Shown in pieces: positions 16,076-24,685 of a stretch of DNA of 64,000 nucleotides (its first letter is position 1; the number at the start of each line of letters is the position of its first letter). Origin of the DNA: Burkholderiales bacterium (GTDB lineage: Bacteria; Pseudomonadota; Gammaproteobacteria; Burkholderiales; Burkholderiaceae_E). The DNA lies in contig JAIYCW010000072.1 in assembly GCA_027487815.1 (NCBI GenBank), positions 62,001-126,000 on the forward strand, written 5' to 3'. The notes under the pieces are model-generated. The model was given only the letters and a program-made list of their open reading frames with translations, was not told where the DNA came from and ran no database searches. Both the position numbers and the translations under genes were made by a program.

Positions 16076-17035
16076 CTAAGGCTTCAACACGTCTTTGACG
16101 AACCCCTGCGTGGCATGCCGCGCAGGGGCAAGGTTAAACAGGGTATGCGGTGCACCAGGGATCAGCACAACCGACGCATTTTTATGCTGTGCAAGCACGG
16201 GCCCGCAATGGCCCACTGGATTACTTAAACCTACCCATGGATTGCTTGCGGAGAAAAACGGGTCGGTGGAGCTCACCACATTCAATACAGGCTGGGTCAT
16301 TGGAATTGCGGTTTGATGGCGAGTGACGTAGTAGTTGTCTTCGCAACTCCATGCATACATCATGCGCCCCAGAAAGCCGGGGCCGGTGTATCGGGCGACC
16401 GAAATAGCGCCTTCGCTGGTGCCTGCCAACGCCATCCGACTATTGTCAGCCCAGGGCGTGTTACGCAATGCTTCCAGCGCAAAGCCAATCTCGGAATTGC
16501 GCAAGGCGTGGATCTTTTCATAGGTGGCTTTATCGATGGGTGATTTATAGACCAATCGGTCGGCAAGCGCGAAAGAATCCGGCGCCACACTTGCAACACC
16601 CAAGGTGGCGAGCCAGCGCTGCCACTCTTCAATGGCCTTGAGATTTACGCCAGACGAGCCATGCATGAACACCACAACCGGCACTTTGGCCGTGCGCAAG
16701 TTGGTGGGGATGCTGGCCCAGCGCCCATAAAACACGTTGCCCCCTGTGAGGCTCGCAGGCAGGGCAATCGCCGCCTGGGTGATGAGGCCCACTTGCGAAA
16801 CCGGTGTGTGCCGAGTGGCAGTGCCTTTGGTTTCACCGCCTGCGGCATTGGCGCTGGCCCCTGGAGAGGTTGGTGCAGGCGAGTTTGCAAGCGGCGGTGT
16901 TGATGAGGTGGAAGGTGAAGTTGGTGAGGGAGCAGGCGAGGGCGCAGGCGCTCCACCCGGCAGGCTTGCACATGCACTCAGCAAAACTGCGGTGGCAATC
17001 AAAAGAACCTGAGTCGCGTAAGAAATCTTCTTCAT
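16076..17035 (-). CDS. Lipoprotein alpha/beta-hydrolase (dienelactone hydrolase-like)
   Basis: A 319-residue secreted hydrolase. The signal peptide ends in LLSAC, a lipobox, with the acylated Cys at about residue 22. A Pro/Ser/Thr/Ala-rich linker of about 50 residues follows. The catalytic domain has the oxyanion region VVFMHGSSGVN, the nucleophile elbow LAGTSEGAIS near residue 210, and a likely catalytic His in GAPHTLFNL. The natural ester or lactone is unknown. Its start codon overlaps the stop codon of the PhyH-family gene upstream (TAATG), so the two form an operon. Confidence 0.8.
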   Translation of the reverse strand: MKKISYATQVLLIATAVLLSACASLPGGAPAPSPAPSPTSPSTSSTPPLANSPAPTSPGASANAAGGETKGTATRHTPVSQVGLITQAAIALPASLTGGNVFYGRWASIPTNLRTAKVPVVVFMHGSSGVNLKAIEEWQRWLATLGVASVAPDSFALADRLVYKSPIDKATYEKIHALRNSEIGFALEALRNTPWADNSRMALAGTSEGAISVARYTGPGFLGRMMYAWSCEDNYYVTRHQTAIPMTQPVLNVVSSTDPFFSASNPWVGLSNPVGHCGPVLAQHKNASVVLIPGAPHTLFNLAPARHATQGFVKDVLKP

Positions 17036-17859
17036 TAACCCACCTGCCTTAACACGGGGAACAAGCTGCTATCGAGCGGTGCGCCCGGCGCGATCCCTGG
17101 ATCGCGAATCAGCTTGAAGGTTTGAACATCCGGGGCGTAGGTCACATTATCGCCGCAGTAGCGGATCGAATACCCGCGCCTGCGCCGATCACTTGTGGTG
17201 TTGCCGCCCGAGCCATGCAGCACCATCGCGTTAAACGCAATCACATCGCCGGGTTGCATGCTGTAGGCCACGATATCAAACTCACTGCGGCGAGCATTGA
17301 TGTCGGGCAGCTCCTGCAGTTGCGGGTTGAGTGCGTATTTATTGGGCCCGGCAAAGCTCTTCGGCTGATAGCGCTGAGGCCAGCGATGCGAGCCCTTCAC
17401 ATACTCGACCGCGCCCGAGGCCCGGTCCACCGGATCAAGCGCAATCCAAAACGACATCACTTGCTCTCCGGCGACCGGCCAATACGGCTGATCCTGGTGC
17501 CAGGGTGTTGGATCATTGGTGCCCGGCTCTTTGACAAACAATTGATCAAATAGCAGGTTCACTTTGCGGCTGCCCAGAATGGATGCAGCGAGATCGGGCA
17601 ATTGGCTTTGCGTGATGATGGCTTTGAGCGCGTCATCAAAGGTCCAGAGAAACATGCCCATGAAAAAGCGTCCCTTCTTCACGTCATAGTCCCAGCCCGA
17701 GCCTGCAGGCAGATCGGGTGCTTGCAAGAGTAGATCGATGGCGGCTTGTGCGCGTGCCACTTCAGCAGCATTTAATGCTCCGGGAATCATCGTGACCCCA
17801 TCGACCTGGTAGCGCTCTTTATGGACGGCGAGGTCGGCCTCGCTCAGAGTTAGTTTCAT
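17035..17859 (-). CDS. Phytanoyl-CoA dioxygenase (PhyH) family protein
   Basis: A 274-residue Fe(II)/2-oxoglutarate-dependent oxygenase. The iron ligands are visible as HQD in PWHQDQPYWP and a distal His in VLHGSGGNTTSDRRRRGYS, where the following arginines would bind 2-oxoglutarate; VEYVKGSHRW is also typical. GGAG lies eight bases before the ATG at 17859. The substrate in this family ranges from fatty acyl-CoA to small natural products and cannot be read here. It is co-transcribed with the lipoprotein hydrolase that overlaps its end. Confidence 0.9.
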   Translation of the reverse strand: MKLTLSEADLAVHKERYQVDGVTMIPGALNAAEVARAQAAIDLLLQAPDLPAGSGWDYDVKKGRFFMGMFLWTFDDALKAIITQSQLPDLAASILGSRKVNLLFDQLFVKEPGTNDPTPWHQDQPYWPVAGEQVMSFWIALDPVDRASGAVEYVKGSHRWPQRYQPKSFAGPNKYALNPQLQELPDINARRSEFDIVAYSMQPGDVIAFNAMVLHGSGGNTTSDRRRRGYSIRYCGDNVTYAPDVQTFKLIRDPGIAPGAPLDSSLFPVLRQVG

Positions 17860-17929
17860 CTTGTCTCCAGCAATGTGTCGCCTGGGCTGGTAGATTAACA
17901 GTCTTCCCGGCCGATACGTTCATTGAATC

Positions 17930-18736
17930 ATGCATTCCCTTGATAGCCTTGTTGCCCTGCATCCGCGCGATCCTGATACTGCCATCGCGCAGTTGGATCG
18001 CAGTTACTGGAACTTCGTCGGGCAATATGGAGGGGTGTCAGCGGCATTGGCAGTGCAGGCCATACGCACCGATCCGCGATCCCAAGGCGACCCTTTGTCA
18101 CTGACCGTCAACTTTTCCACGCCGCTTGCCGATGGCGTGGTGCTGATTCATAAAGAGCTGATGGGCCAAACCCGTTCCACGCAACAGTGGCAGCTTCGCT
18201 TGATGCAGGAGGTCGATGGGCAGCCGGTATTGCGCACTGCTGCGATGCTGGTGCAAGCGACGCGCCCGGAAGGTTTTGAGCGCACCGAGCTTGTCCCGCC
18301 AGTCATGCCCGCGTCGCAAGATGTGCCGGTAATGCCACGGGGCGGGGTGACGTGGCTTGAACGCTATGAATTCCGCATGCTCAAGGGTGTCCCGGGCCAG
18401 GTGCATGACGATACTTATAGCACCGGTTATGTTCGTGATTTTCCGCCGCGCCCGCTGGATTATCCTGCCCTGGCGGCCCTGTCAGATTCGTTTTTCCCGC
18501 GCCTGTTTTTGCTCACTGGCTCAGTAAATCCGGTAGCTACGATCAGCATGTCGGTGTATTTCCATGGAACTGCCGCCGAAATCGCGGCGCAGGGCGATGC
18601 ACCCCTGCTTTGCACAGCACGCGCGCGCCGGTTTAACAGCGGCTATACCGATCACACTGGCGAGTTATGGAGTGAGCAAGGCCGCTTGCTGGTCACTTCC
18701 GAGCAGATGATGTGGTTTCGCCATCAGCCAGTGTGA
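17930..18736 (+). CDS. Acyl-CoA thioesterase family protein, double hotdog (TesB-like)
   Basis: A 268-residue protein of the two-hotdog acyl-CoA thioesterase type. Family marks are the opening SYWNFVGQYGG, the strand LSLTVNFSTPLADG and the second-hotdog region with DSFFPRLF and ATISMSVYFHG. It would release CoA from acyl-CoA esters in the cytoplasm. It starts 70 bases from the divergent PhyH-family gene and ends 17 bases before the convergent single-hotdog thioesterase. Three thioesterase-type genes within 10 kb suggest that CoA-ester intermediates are handled here. Confidence 0.82.
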   Translation: MHSLDSLVALHPRDPDTAIAQLDRSYWNFVGQYGGVSAALAVQAIRTDPRSQGDPLSLTVNFSTPLADGVVLIHKELMGQTRSTQQWQLRLMQEVDGQPVLRTAAMLVQATRPEGFERTELVPPVMPASQDVPVMPRGGVTWLERYEFRMLKGVPGQVHDDTYSTGYVRDFPPRPLDYPALAALSDSFFPRLFLLTGSVNPVATISMSVYFHGTAAEIAAQGDAPLLCTARARRFNSGYTDHTGELWSEQGRLLVTSEQMMWFRHQPV

Positions 18737-18753
18737 TGGCAGGTTCATGAGAC

Positions 18754-19173
18754 TCACTCGCACAGCGCACGAATCTCAGCCGGAGCTGCAACGGCTTTGA
18801 TCCGCTTGGGATCTTCAGGATGGCGGATCGCAAACACGCGCTTTTCGATGATCTCGCACAACATCACTTCGCCACGACGAATCTCATGGCGATGCATGAA
18901 GCTCTTCTCCCCCCATTCTTGGATGCTCGTGTGCACTTCAAGCGCATCGCCATAACTTGCGGGCCGCACGAAGTTGGCTTTGGTGTCTACCAAAGGTGTG
19001 CCGATGATGCCGTTGATTGGTGTGAGTTCGGCCCAGCGTGGCACGCCACATTGCGCAAAGAAATGCCGCGAAGACGCATCAACCCAGCGAAAGAAGTTGG
19101 GGAACCATACGATGCCTGCAGGGTCGCAATCGCCGAACTCAACATGCACCCGATGAATCTGAATTTTGCTCAT
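18754..19173 (-). CDS. Acyl-CoA thioesterase, 4-hydroxybenzoyl-CoA thioesterase type
   Basis: A 139-residue single hotdog domain, the usual family length. The active-site stretch EFGDCDPAGIVWFPNFFRW carries the catalytic Asp. It is closely similar in pattern to the N-terminal half of the fusion protein at 9101. The start at MSKIQIHRVH (19173) fits the family; a start 14 codons upstream is possible. It is divergent from pcaL with 40 bases between starts. A role in releasing an aromatic acid from CoA is plausible. Confidence 0.9.
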   Translation of the reverse strand: MSKIQIHRVHVEFGDCDPAGIVWFPNFFRWVDASSRHFFAQCGVPRWAELTPINGIIGTPLVDTKANFVRPASYGDALEVHTSIQEWGEKSFMHRHEIRRGEVMLCEIIEKRVFAIRHPEDPKRIKAVAAPAEIRALCE

Positions 19174-19213
19174 GGGGCAATAATAGAGGTTTTGAACATG
19201 CCGGGAGCCGACC

Positions 19214-20398
19214 ATGCCGTTTGCAAATAGTGCGGGAGCAAGAATTTATTGGCGCGTCGATGGCCGGGCGGATGCACCTGCGCTGATTCTGGTGAACTCG
19301 CTGGGCACCGACCACGCTTTTTGGGCGCCCGTGCTCAGTGGCCTCACCCGGCAGTTCCGTGTGATCCGCCTGGATAACCGCGGGCATGGGGCATCTGATG
19401 TGCCTGCCGGGGCTTACTCCATGGAGCAACTGGGCCGCGATGTGCTGGCCGTGGCCGATGCGGCTGGGGTCGAACGCTTCCACTACGCCGGGGTGTCGAT
19501 CGGTGGGATGATTGGGATGTGGCTGGCGCAAAATGCAGCCCATCGGATCGATCGCCTGGTGCTGGCCAACACCTCGGCCTATATCGACCCGAGTGTGTTC
19601 AACACCCGCATTGATCAAGTGCGCAAGCTCGGTTTGCCAGGAATCAGTGAGGCCGTGCTCGGGCGTTTTTTCACCGCAGGCTACATCGCCAAACGCACCG
19701 AACATTATGAAACCGTGCGCCAGACCTTGCTGATGCTTGATCCGGAGGGCTACAACGGATGCTGCGCGGCGATTCGCGATATGCAGATTGCTGCGGGTGT
19801 CCCGGGTATCAAGCATCCGACCCTAGTTATCAGTGGTACGCATGATCAATCCACACCCGCTGAGCATGGCCGCCGCCTCGCAAGCGAGATTTCTGGGGCT
19901 ACCTATATCGAGATGCCCACCGCGCACTTTTCGCACTCAGAGTGCCCGGGGCATTTCATCGATGTGGTGGTGCGGCACTTGAAGGGTGAAGCGACCGGTC
20001 AAACCATGCCACGCGCAGCAAGCTCGGATGCGCAGCGTTTCGAACAAGGGCTTGGGCGCCGCAAGCAGGTGCTGGGCGACGGCTATGTGAATGCGCGCCT
20101 CGCCGCAACTACGCCTCTGACAGCAGGCTTTCAGGATTTCATCACCCGCTATGCCTGGGGGGAGCTCTGGACCCGTCCGGTGCTGGATGATCGCACCCGG
20201 CGCTTGCTGGTGCTGGTGATGATGTGCGCTCTGGGGCGTTGGGAGGAATTCAAGATGCATGTGCGCCAGGGCCGCGCGGCGGAGCTCGACATGCAGGAAG
20301 TGCAGGAGATTTTGATGTGCGTGGCGATCTATTGCGGAGTGCCCGCCGCCAACACGGCGTTCCATCATCTTGGTGATGTCTTGGAAGAAGCGGTTTAA
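19214..20398 (+). CDS. pcaL: Fused 3-oxoadipate enol-lactonase / 4-carboxymuconolactone decarboxylase
   Basis: A 394-residue fusion of two consecutive protocatechuate-pathway enzymes. Residues 1 to about 260 are an alpha/beta-hydrolase of the PcaD type, with LDNRGHGASD, nucleophile elbow GVSIGGMIG near residue 95, and SGTHDQSTP before the catalytic His. Residues about 275-394 are a PcaC-type decarboxylase with TPLTAGFQDFITRYAWGELW, MCALGRWEEFKMH and IYCGVPAANTAFH. Such fusions are called PcaL in actinobacteria and some proteobacteria. No other protocatechuate genes (pcaGH, pcaB, pcaIJ) are in the window. It sits just before a TRAP permease pair. Confidence 0.92.
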   Translation: MPFANSAGARIYWRVDGRADAPALILVNSLGTDHAFWAPVLSGLTRQFRVIRLDNRGHGASDVPAGAYSMEQLGRDVLAVADAAGVERFHYAGVSIGGMIGMWLAQNAAHRIDRLVLANTSAYIDPSVFNTRIDQVRKLGLPGISEAVLGRFFTAGYIAKRTEHYETVRQTLLMLDPEGYNGCCAAIRDMQIAAGVPGIKHPTLVISGTHDQSTPAEHGRRLASEISGATYIEMPTAHFSHSECPGHFIDVVVRHLKGEATGQTMPRAASSDAQRFEQGLGRRKQVLGDGYVNARLAATTPLTAGFQDFITRYAWGELWTRPVLDDRTRRLLVLVMMCALGRWEEFKMHVRQGRAAELDMQEVQEILMCVAIYCGVPAANTAFHHLGDVLEEAV

Positions 20399-20506
20399 GG
20401 TCTACCCTTCAAGCCTTGCGGCGAATGCCGTCTATTCAAAATGTAAATTTCCGTTTGTGGCGGTGATGCAGCACAATGCGCCACCTTCGGAGCAAAGAGC
20501 AAGATA

Positions 20507-21010
20507 ATGCACAGCCTTCTCGATTCTTTAGCGAAAGCTTGCGCCATTGTAGGTGGCTTGGTGATGGCGGCCATCACCTTGATGACGACCGGTTCAGTGA
20601 TCGGGCGCTATGTTTTTTCCAAGCCTTTGTTGGGCGATACCGAAGCCGTGCAGTTTGGTATGGCATTGGCGGTAGCCGCATTCCTGCCAATGTGCCAGTG
20701 GAAGTCCGGCAACATCATCGTGGATTTCTTTACCACCAAGGCTAAGGATTCCACCAAGCGGGTGATGGACGCCTTTGGCGCGGTATTGATCGCGGTGATG
20801 GTGGGCGTGATCGGGATTCGCACGATCTCGGGTGTACTCAGTCAAAAATCTGCAGGCTCCACCACGATGCTGCTGCAGTGGCCCGAGTGGATTGCTTACG
20901 CTTGTATGGTGCCGCCCTTGCTGCTCACTGCGGTGATCGCGCTCTACATGGCCTTTACCGGTCGCGACGGCCGGCCCGCGGATAGCGACATGACCAGCCC
21001 TGCTGCGTAA
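20507..21010 (+). CDS. TRAP transporter small permease (DctQ family), second system
   Basis: A 167-residue four-helix membrane protein. Helices are visible near CAIVGGLVMAAITLMTTGSV, AVQFGMALAVAAFLPM, FGAVLIAVMVGVIGI and MVPPLLLTAVIALYM. The motif SVIGRYVFSKPLLGDTEAVQ is typical. It is followed 51 bases later by the large permease. No binding-protein gene lies between or beside them; the likely partner is the lone binding protein at 11679-12737. Confidence 0.9.
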   Translation: MHSLLDSLAKACAIVGGLVMAAITLMTTGSVIGRYVFSKPLLGDTEAVQFGMALAVAAFLPMCQWKSGNIIVDFFTTKAKDSTKRVMDAFGAVLIAVMVGVIGIRTISGVLSQKSAGSTTMLLQWPEWIAYACMVPPLLLTAVIALYMAFTGRDGRPADSDMTSPAA

Positions 21011-21061
21011 CCACCGAGTTAATCACCTACCCAATCCGCAGCATACTCAGGACATAAGACG

Positions 21062-22381
21062 ATGGATGCGATTTCAATGGCCTTGCTGCTGTTTGCAGTA
21101 ATGCTCGTGCTGATGGCGATTCGCGTGCCGATTGCTGCAGCGATGTTTGTGGCTGGTGTGGTGGGGTATCTTGCCCAGGCCGGGTGGCTGCCTTTGGTGA
21201 GCCATTTGAAATCATTCGCCTACGGACGATTTTCTTCCTACGATTTGTCGGTCATTCCCCTGTTTCTCTTGATGGGTCAGTTCGCCACCCAAGGCGGGTT
21301 ATCCAGGGCGTTGTTCAAGTTTGCCAACGCGCTGCTGGGTGGCTTCAAGGGCGGCATGGCAATGTCTGCCGTGGTGGCATGCGCAGCCTTCGGCGCCGTG
21401 TGTGGATCATCGATCGCAACCGCGGCCACTATCGGCTCGGTCGCCTTGCCCGAGATGAAGCGACATGGCTATGCAGGCAAGCTTTCCACGGCCACGGTTG
21501 CTGCGGGAGGCACGCTGGGCATCCTGATCCCACCTTCAGTGGTGCTGGTGATCTACGCGATTTTGGCTGAGCAAAACATCGCCAAGTTGTTTGCCGCAGC
21601 CTTCATTCCTGGCTTGATCGCGATGGTGGGCTACATCATCGCAATAGCCATTTATGTGCGAGTTGTGCCCGGCTTGTGCCCGGATAAAACAGCGGTGGAT
21701 CGCAGCGAGCTTTGGAGCAGTGCGGTAGGCGTGTGGCCGGTAGCCGCAATCTTCTTTGTGGTTTTTGGCGGCATCTACGGCGGTGTGTTTACGCCTACTG
21801 AGGGGGCGGCCATCGGGGCCTTTGCCACCTTCCTGACTGCAGTGCTGCGCCGTGAGCTGAGCTGGAAGGGCTTCATCCAGAGTATGTATTCCACCGCCGA
21901 GGCCACGGCGATGATCTTCATGATCTTCCTCGGCGCTGATATGTTGAACTCAGCCCTGGCGCTGACCCAGGCCCCCAATCAATTGGCGCAAGCAGTTGGC
22001 GCGTTAGGCTGGCCGCCTCTGGCGATCATCGCCGCGATCCTGTTGTTTTATGTGGTGCTCGGCTGTGTGATGGATGAGCTATCCATGATCCTGCTCACCA
22101 TTCCGATTTTCTTTCCCCTGGTAATGGGGCTGGATCTGGGCTTGCCACCTGCGGAAAAGGCCATCTGGTTTGGCATTCTGGTGTTGATGGTGGTGAGTAT
22201 TGGATTGCTTGCCCCTCCGGTGGGTTTGAATGTGTATGTGGTCAACAGCATGGAAAAGTCCACGCCAATTGCCGAGAGCTATCGCGGGGTGATGCCATTT
22301 CTGATCAGCGACTTCATCCGAACAACCCTGCTGCTGACCTTCCCGGTGATCTCGCTCTACCTTGTTCGGCTGATGGATTAG
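21062..22381 (+). CDS. TRAP transporter large permease (DctM family), second system
   Basis: A 439-residue membrane subunit of normal length, unlike the enlarged one at 2495. It has typical segments PLFLLMGQFATQGGLSRALF, CAAFGAVCGSSIATAATIG, GGTLGILIPPSVVLVIYA, GVFTPTEGAAIGAF and LLAPPVGLNVYVVN. It catalyses sodium-coupled uptake together with the small permease just upstream. The rhodanese gene starts 27 bases after its stop and may be co-transcribed. Confidence 0.93.
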   Translation: MDAISMALLLFAVMLVLMAIRVPIAAAMFVAGVVGYLAQAGWLPLVSHLKSFAYGRFSSYDLSVIPLFLLMGQFATQGGLSRALFKFANALLGGFKGGMAMSAVVACAAFGAVCGSSIATAATIGSVALPEMKRHGYAGKLSTATVAAGGTLGILIPPSVVLVIYAILAEQNIAKLFAAAFIPGLIAMVGYIIAIAIYVRVVPGLCPDKTAVDRSELWSSAVGVWPVAAIFFVVFGGIYGGVFTPTEGAAIGAFATFLTAVLRRELSWKGFIQSMYSTAEATAMIFMIFLGADMLNSALALTQAPNQLAQAVGALGWPPLAIIAAILLFYVVLGCVMDELSMILLTIPIFFPLVMGLDLGLPPAEKAIWFGILVLMVVSIGLLAPPVGLNVYVVNSMEKSTPIAESYRGVMPFLISDFIRTTLLLTFPVISLYLVRLMD

Positions 22382-22408
22382 CCTTGCGGGGATGCGATAC
22401 TTAAGCAC

Positions 22409-22801
22409 ATGAAACATCTCACACCCAAAGAAACCAAAGCCTTCGTGGATAGCCACCCCGATGCGCTTTTCGTGGATTGCCGCAGCGATGCCGAGTATTT
22501 TTTCGTAGGCCATGCCGTTGGGTCCATGCATGTGGCCTGGGTCGATGGGCCGGATTGGTCGTTTAACCCCAATTTTGTGGGTGATGTGCGCAAACTTGCC
22601 GGAAATTCTACCGATCGGCCAGTGGTGCTGATTTGCCGCAGTGGGCGCCGCTCAGTGGATGCGGGTCAGGCCCTGGAAAAAGCCGGCTTTACCGATGTGT
22701 ACAACGTGTTGCATGGATTTGAAGGTGATCTGAATGATCAGCACCAGCGCGGTACGCTGAATGGTTGGCGCCATGAAGGCTTGCCCTGGGAGCAACTTTG
22801 A
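22409..22801 (+). CDS. Rhodanese-like domain protein
   Basis: A 130-residue single rhodanese domain, cytoplasmic, with no signal peptide. The active-site loop is CRSGRRS at about residues 75-81, with the catalytic Cys present, so it may carry a persulfide; LFVDCRSDAEYFFVGH is the usual N-terminal strand pattern. The natural sulfur acceptor is unknown. It ends only one base from the convergent response-regulator gene. Confidence 0.88.
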   Translation: MKHLTPKETKAFVDSHPDALFVDCRSDAEYFFVGHAVGSMHVAWVDGPDWSFNPNFVGDVRKLAGNSTDRPVVLICRSGRRSVDAGQALEKAGFTDVYNVLHGFEGDLNDQHQRGTLNGWRHEGLPWEQL

Positions 22802-22802
22802 T

Positions 22803-23513
22803 TCATTGATGAGAGGTGTGGGCGCGGTATCCCAGACCCCAGACTGTTTGAATCACATCACTGCATAAGCCGTTACGAGCCAATTTGCTGCGCAGTCGGT
22901 TAACGTGCGACACCACAGTGTGCTCGTAAGCATCAGAGTCTGTGCCCCAGACTTTGTCCAAAAGATCGCCTCGGGTGAATACCTTGTTGGGATGCCGCGC
23001 CAGCAACAGTAACAGCTCATATTCCCGCGGTGTGAGCTCAATACGCAGCTCCCCGCACCACACTGTGCGTGATTCAAACTCGATACGGAGTTCCCCAAGC
23101 TGGAGTTGCTCGGCAGTCTGACGCGCTTCGGTACGAATCCGATGGATACGACGGTCCAGCGCGCTCATGCGTGCGAGGAGTTCGTCGATGGAGTAGGGCT
23201 TGACCAGGTAGTCATCTGCGCCTAGCGCGTAGCACTCAATGCGCTGGGCAGATTCCGAACGCGCCGTGGCCACAATCACCGGAGTGTAGTGCGCGAGGCT
23301 TTGGGCTTTTGCACAAACCTCCTTGCCATCAATATCAGGCAGGATCAGATCAAGCAACACGGTGTCCCAACGCTTGGTTTCAAGTTGATGCACCCCCCCA
23401 CGACCGGTCGTTTCGGCATGAACTTCGTAGCCCAGATAGTTGAGGTTGCACGAGAGCACGCCTACCAGGTCGAGATCGTCTTCAATCAGTAATATTCGGG
23501 GGCGAGCAGTCAT
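22803..23513 (-). CDS. OmpR-family response regulator
   Basis: A 236-residue DNA-binding response regulator. The receiver domain has LLIEDD at residues 8-13, the phosphoacceptor in VLLDLILPDIDG near residue 53, and KPYSIDEL with the conserved Lys near residue 103. The C-terminal winged helix (about 130-232) has LTPREYELLLLLARHPNKVFTR in two parts and YEHTVVSHVNRLRSKL. I chose the ATG at 23513, which starts directly before the receiver. No histidine kinase adjoins on this strand; the GAF kinase at 24686 is the nearest candidate partner. It is divergent from the ECF sigma factor gene. Confidence 0.9.
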   Translation of the reverse strand: MTARPRILLIEDDLDLVGVLSCNLNYLGYEVHAETTGRGGVHQLETKRWDTVLLDLILPDIDGKEVCAKAQSLAHYTPVIVATARSESAQRIECYALGADDYLVKPYSIDELLARMSALDRRIHRIRTEARQTAEQLQLGELRIEFESRTVWCGELRIELTPREYELLLLLARHPNKVFTRGDLLDKVWGTDSDAYEHTVVSHVNRLRSKLARNGLCSDVIQTVWGLGYRAHTSHQ

Positions 23514-23677
23514 GGCGGTGGACTCTGAAGGGGTTGAGTAACAAGAACTGCTTCGCAATGTACGCACTGCACATATCGCTGCGGTCACGACAGATCGCGA
23601 TTGGATGACGGTTCTGTGAGAGTTTTGCGAGATTTGTTTGCCATTCTCGGGGCAACTTAAATCCATTAAAACCCCGC

Positions 23678-24259
23678 ATGACGCTTTCGATTGCTTTGGA
23701 AATTGCTGCCTTGCGGCCCGATATGCTGAGTTTTGCCCGGCAACGCTCGCGAAATGCGGTGTGGGTAGAGGATGTTGTGTCGGAGGCGATGCTTGCAGCC
23801 CTGGAGCAGGCTCCCACGTTTTCCGGGCGCTCGCAGCTCAAAACCTGGGTGATTGCGATTTTGAAGCACAAGATGATGGATCGCTGGCGCAAGCAGGATC
23901 GGGAATCGGTGAGCATTGATGATGTTGATGAGCCGCTGGCCGATCTTGAGTGGCTTGATTTCCAGATTCCGGTGAGTGGTCCGGAGCGCGCAGCCATGGA
24001 TCTGCAGTTCATTGCCATTTTCCAGAAGTGTCTGGAGCAGCTTAGTCAGGTTCAGCAGCAAGCTTTTTTAATGAGGGAATGTCTGGATCTGGATGCGCCT
24101 CAGGTCTGTTCTCAGCTCGGTTTAAGCGAAAGCAATTTGTGGGTGCTTTTGCATCGTGCCCGGGTTCGCATGCGCTGCGAACTCGAGCTGCATGGCATCG
24201 GCCCAAAAGCCAAACGCCCCGATATCGCTAGCCCAGGAGCCCCGGCGCTCGTTCAGTAG
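23678..24259 (+). CDS. ECF-type RNA polymerase sigma factor
   Basis: A 193-residue sigma factor with two domains. Region 2 is at about residues 10-80 (EDVVSEAMLAALEQ, SQLKTWVIAILKHKMMDRWR), and region 4 at about 110-175 (LSQVQQQAFLMREC, VCSQLGLSESNLWVLLHRAR with the recognition helix). The gap between them is acidic (SIDDVDEPLADLEWLDF). ECF factors direct polymerase to stress promoters and usually have an anti-sigma gene beside them; none is seen here. The convergent neighbour codes for a small secreted EF-hand protein. The 164-base gap to the divergent regulator shows no promoter I can name. Confidence 0.9.
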   Translation: MTLSIALEIAALRPDMLSFARQRSRNAVWVEDVVSEAMLAALEQAPTFSGRSQLKTWVIAILKHKMMDRWRKQDRESVSIDDVDEPLADLEWLDFQIPVSGPERAAMDLQFIAIFQKCLEQLSQVQQQAFLMRECLDLDAPQVCSQLGLSESNLWVLLHRARVRMRCELELHGIGPKAKRPDIASPGAPALVQ

Positions 24260-24278
24260 AACCGGGGCCCAGAGGGGA

Positions 24279-24560
24279 TTAGCCGCCTGCGCGCAGATAC
24301 TTCAGCACTTCATCAAAATCGGCTTTGCTCATGCGGTCACCTTTAGCCTTCATTTCCTTGGCTTTGTGATCCCAGGCTTTGGCCATCATGTCCATGAACT
24401 CTTTCTTCGAGACCATGCCATCCTTGTTCTTGTCGATCGCTGACATCTGCATAAGCCCGTTAAAGCTCATGTCTTCCTTGGTTTCAGCTTTCACCGATAG
24501 TGCGGCGCTGCAAATTGCGAGGCCAATAAACACCTTGCGCATGGATTGGGTAACTTGCAT
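24279..24560 (-). CDS. Small secreted EF-hand protein
   Basis: A 93-residue protein with a signal peptide (about residues 1-25, hydrophobic part VFIGLAICSAALSV, ending KAET). One canonical EF-hand calcium loop is clear, DKNKDGMVSKKEF, at about residues 41-53; a second, weaker helix-loop may lie near DRMSKADFDEVL. GGAGAAG on the minus strand, nine bases before the ATG at 24560, decides the start among several in-frame methionines. A periplasmic calcium-binding or sensing role is likely but unproven. It is convergent with the ECF sigma factor gene, 19 bases apart. Confidence 0.75.
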   Translation of the reverse strand: MQVTQSMRKVFIGLAICSAALSVKAETKEDMSFNGLMQMSAIDKNKDGMVSKKEFMDMMAKAWDHKAKEMKAKGDRMSKADFDEVLKYLRAGG

Positions 24561-24685
24561 CTCTAGCTTCTCCATCTGGGGACATTGCCCAAAAAATTCA
24601 GACCCTCGTCGCGTGGTCCGCCTGGGGTCAACTTCAGCGGACAAAGCTTTGACGTTTGAATACCCGGATTGATTACACTGACGCC

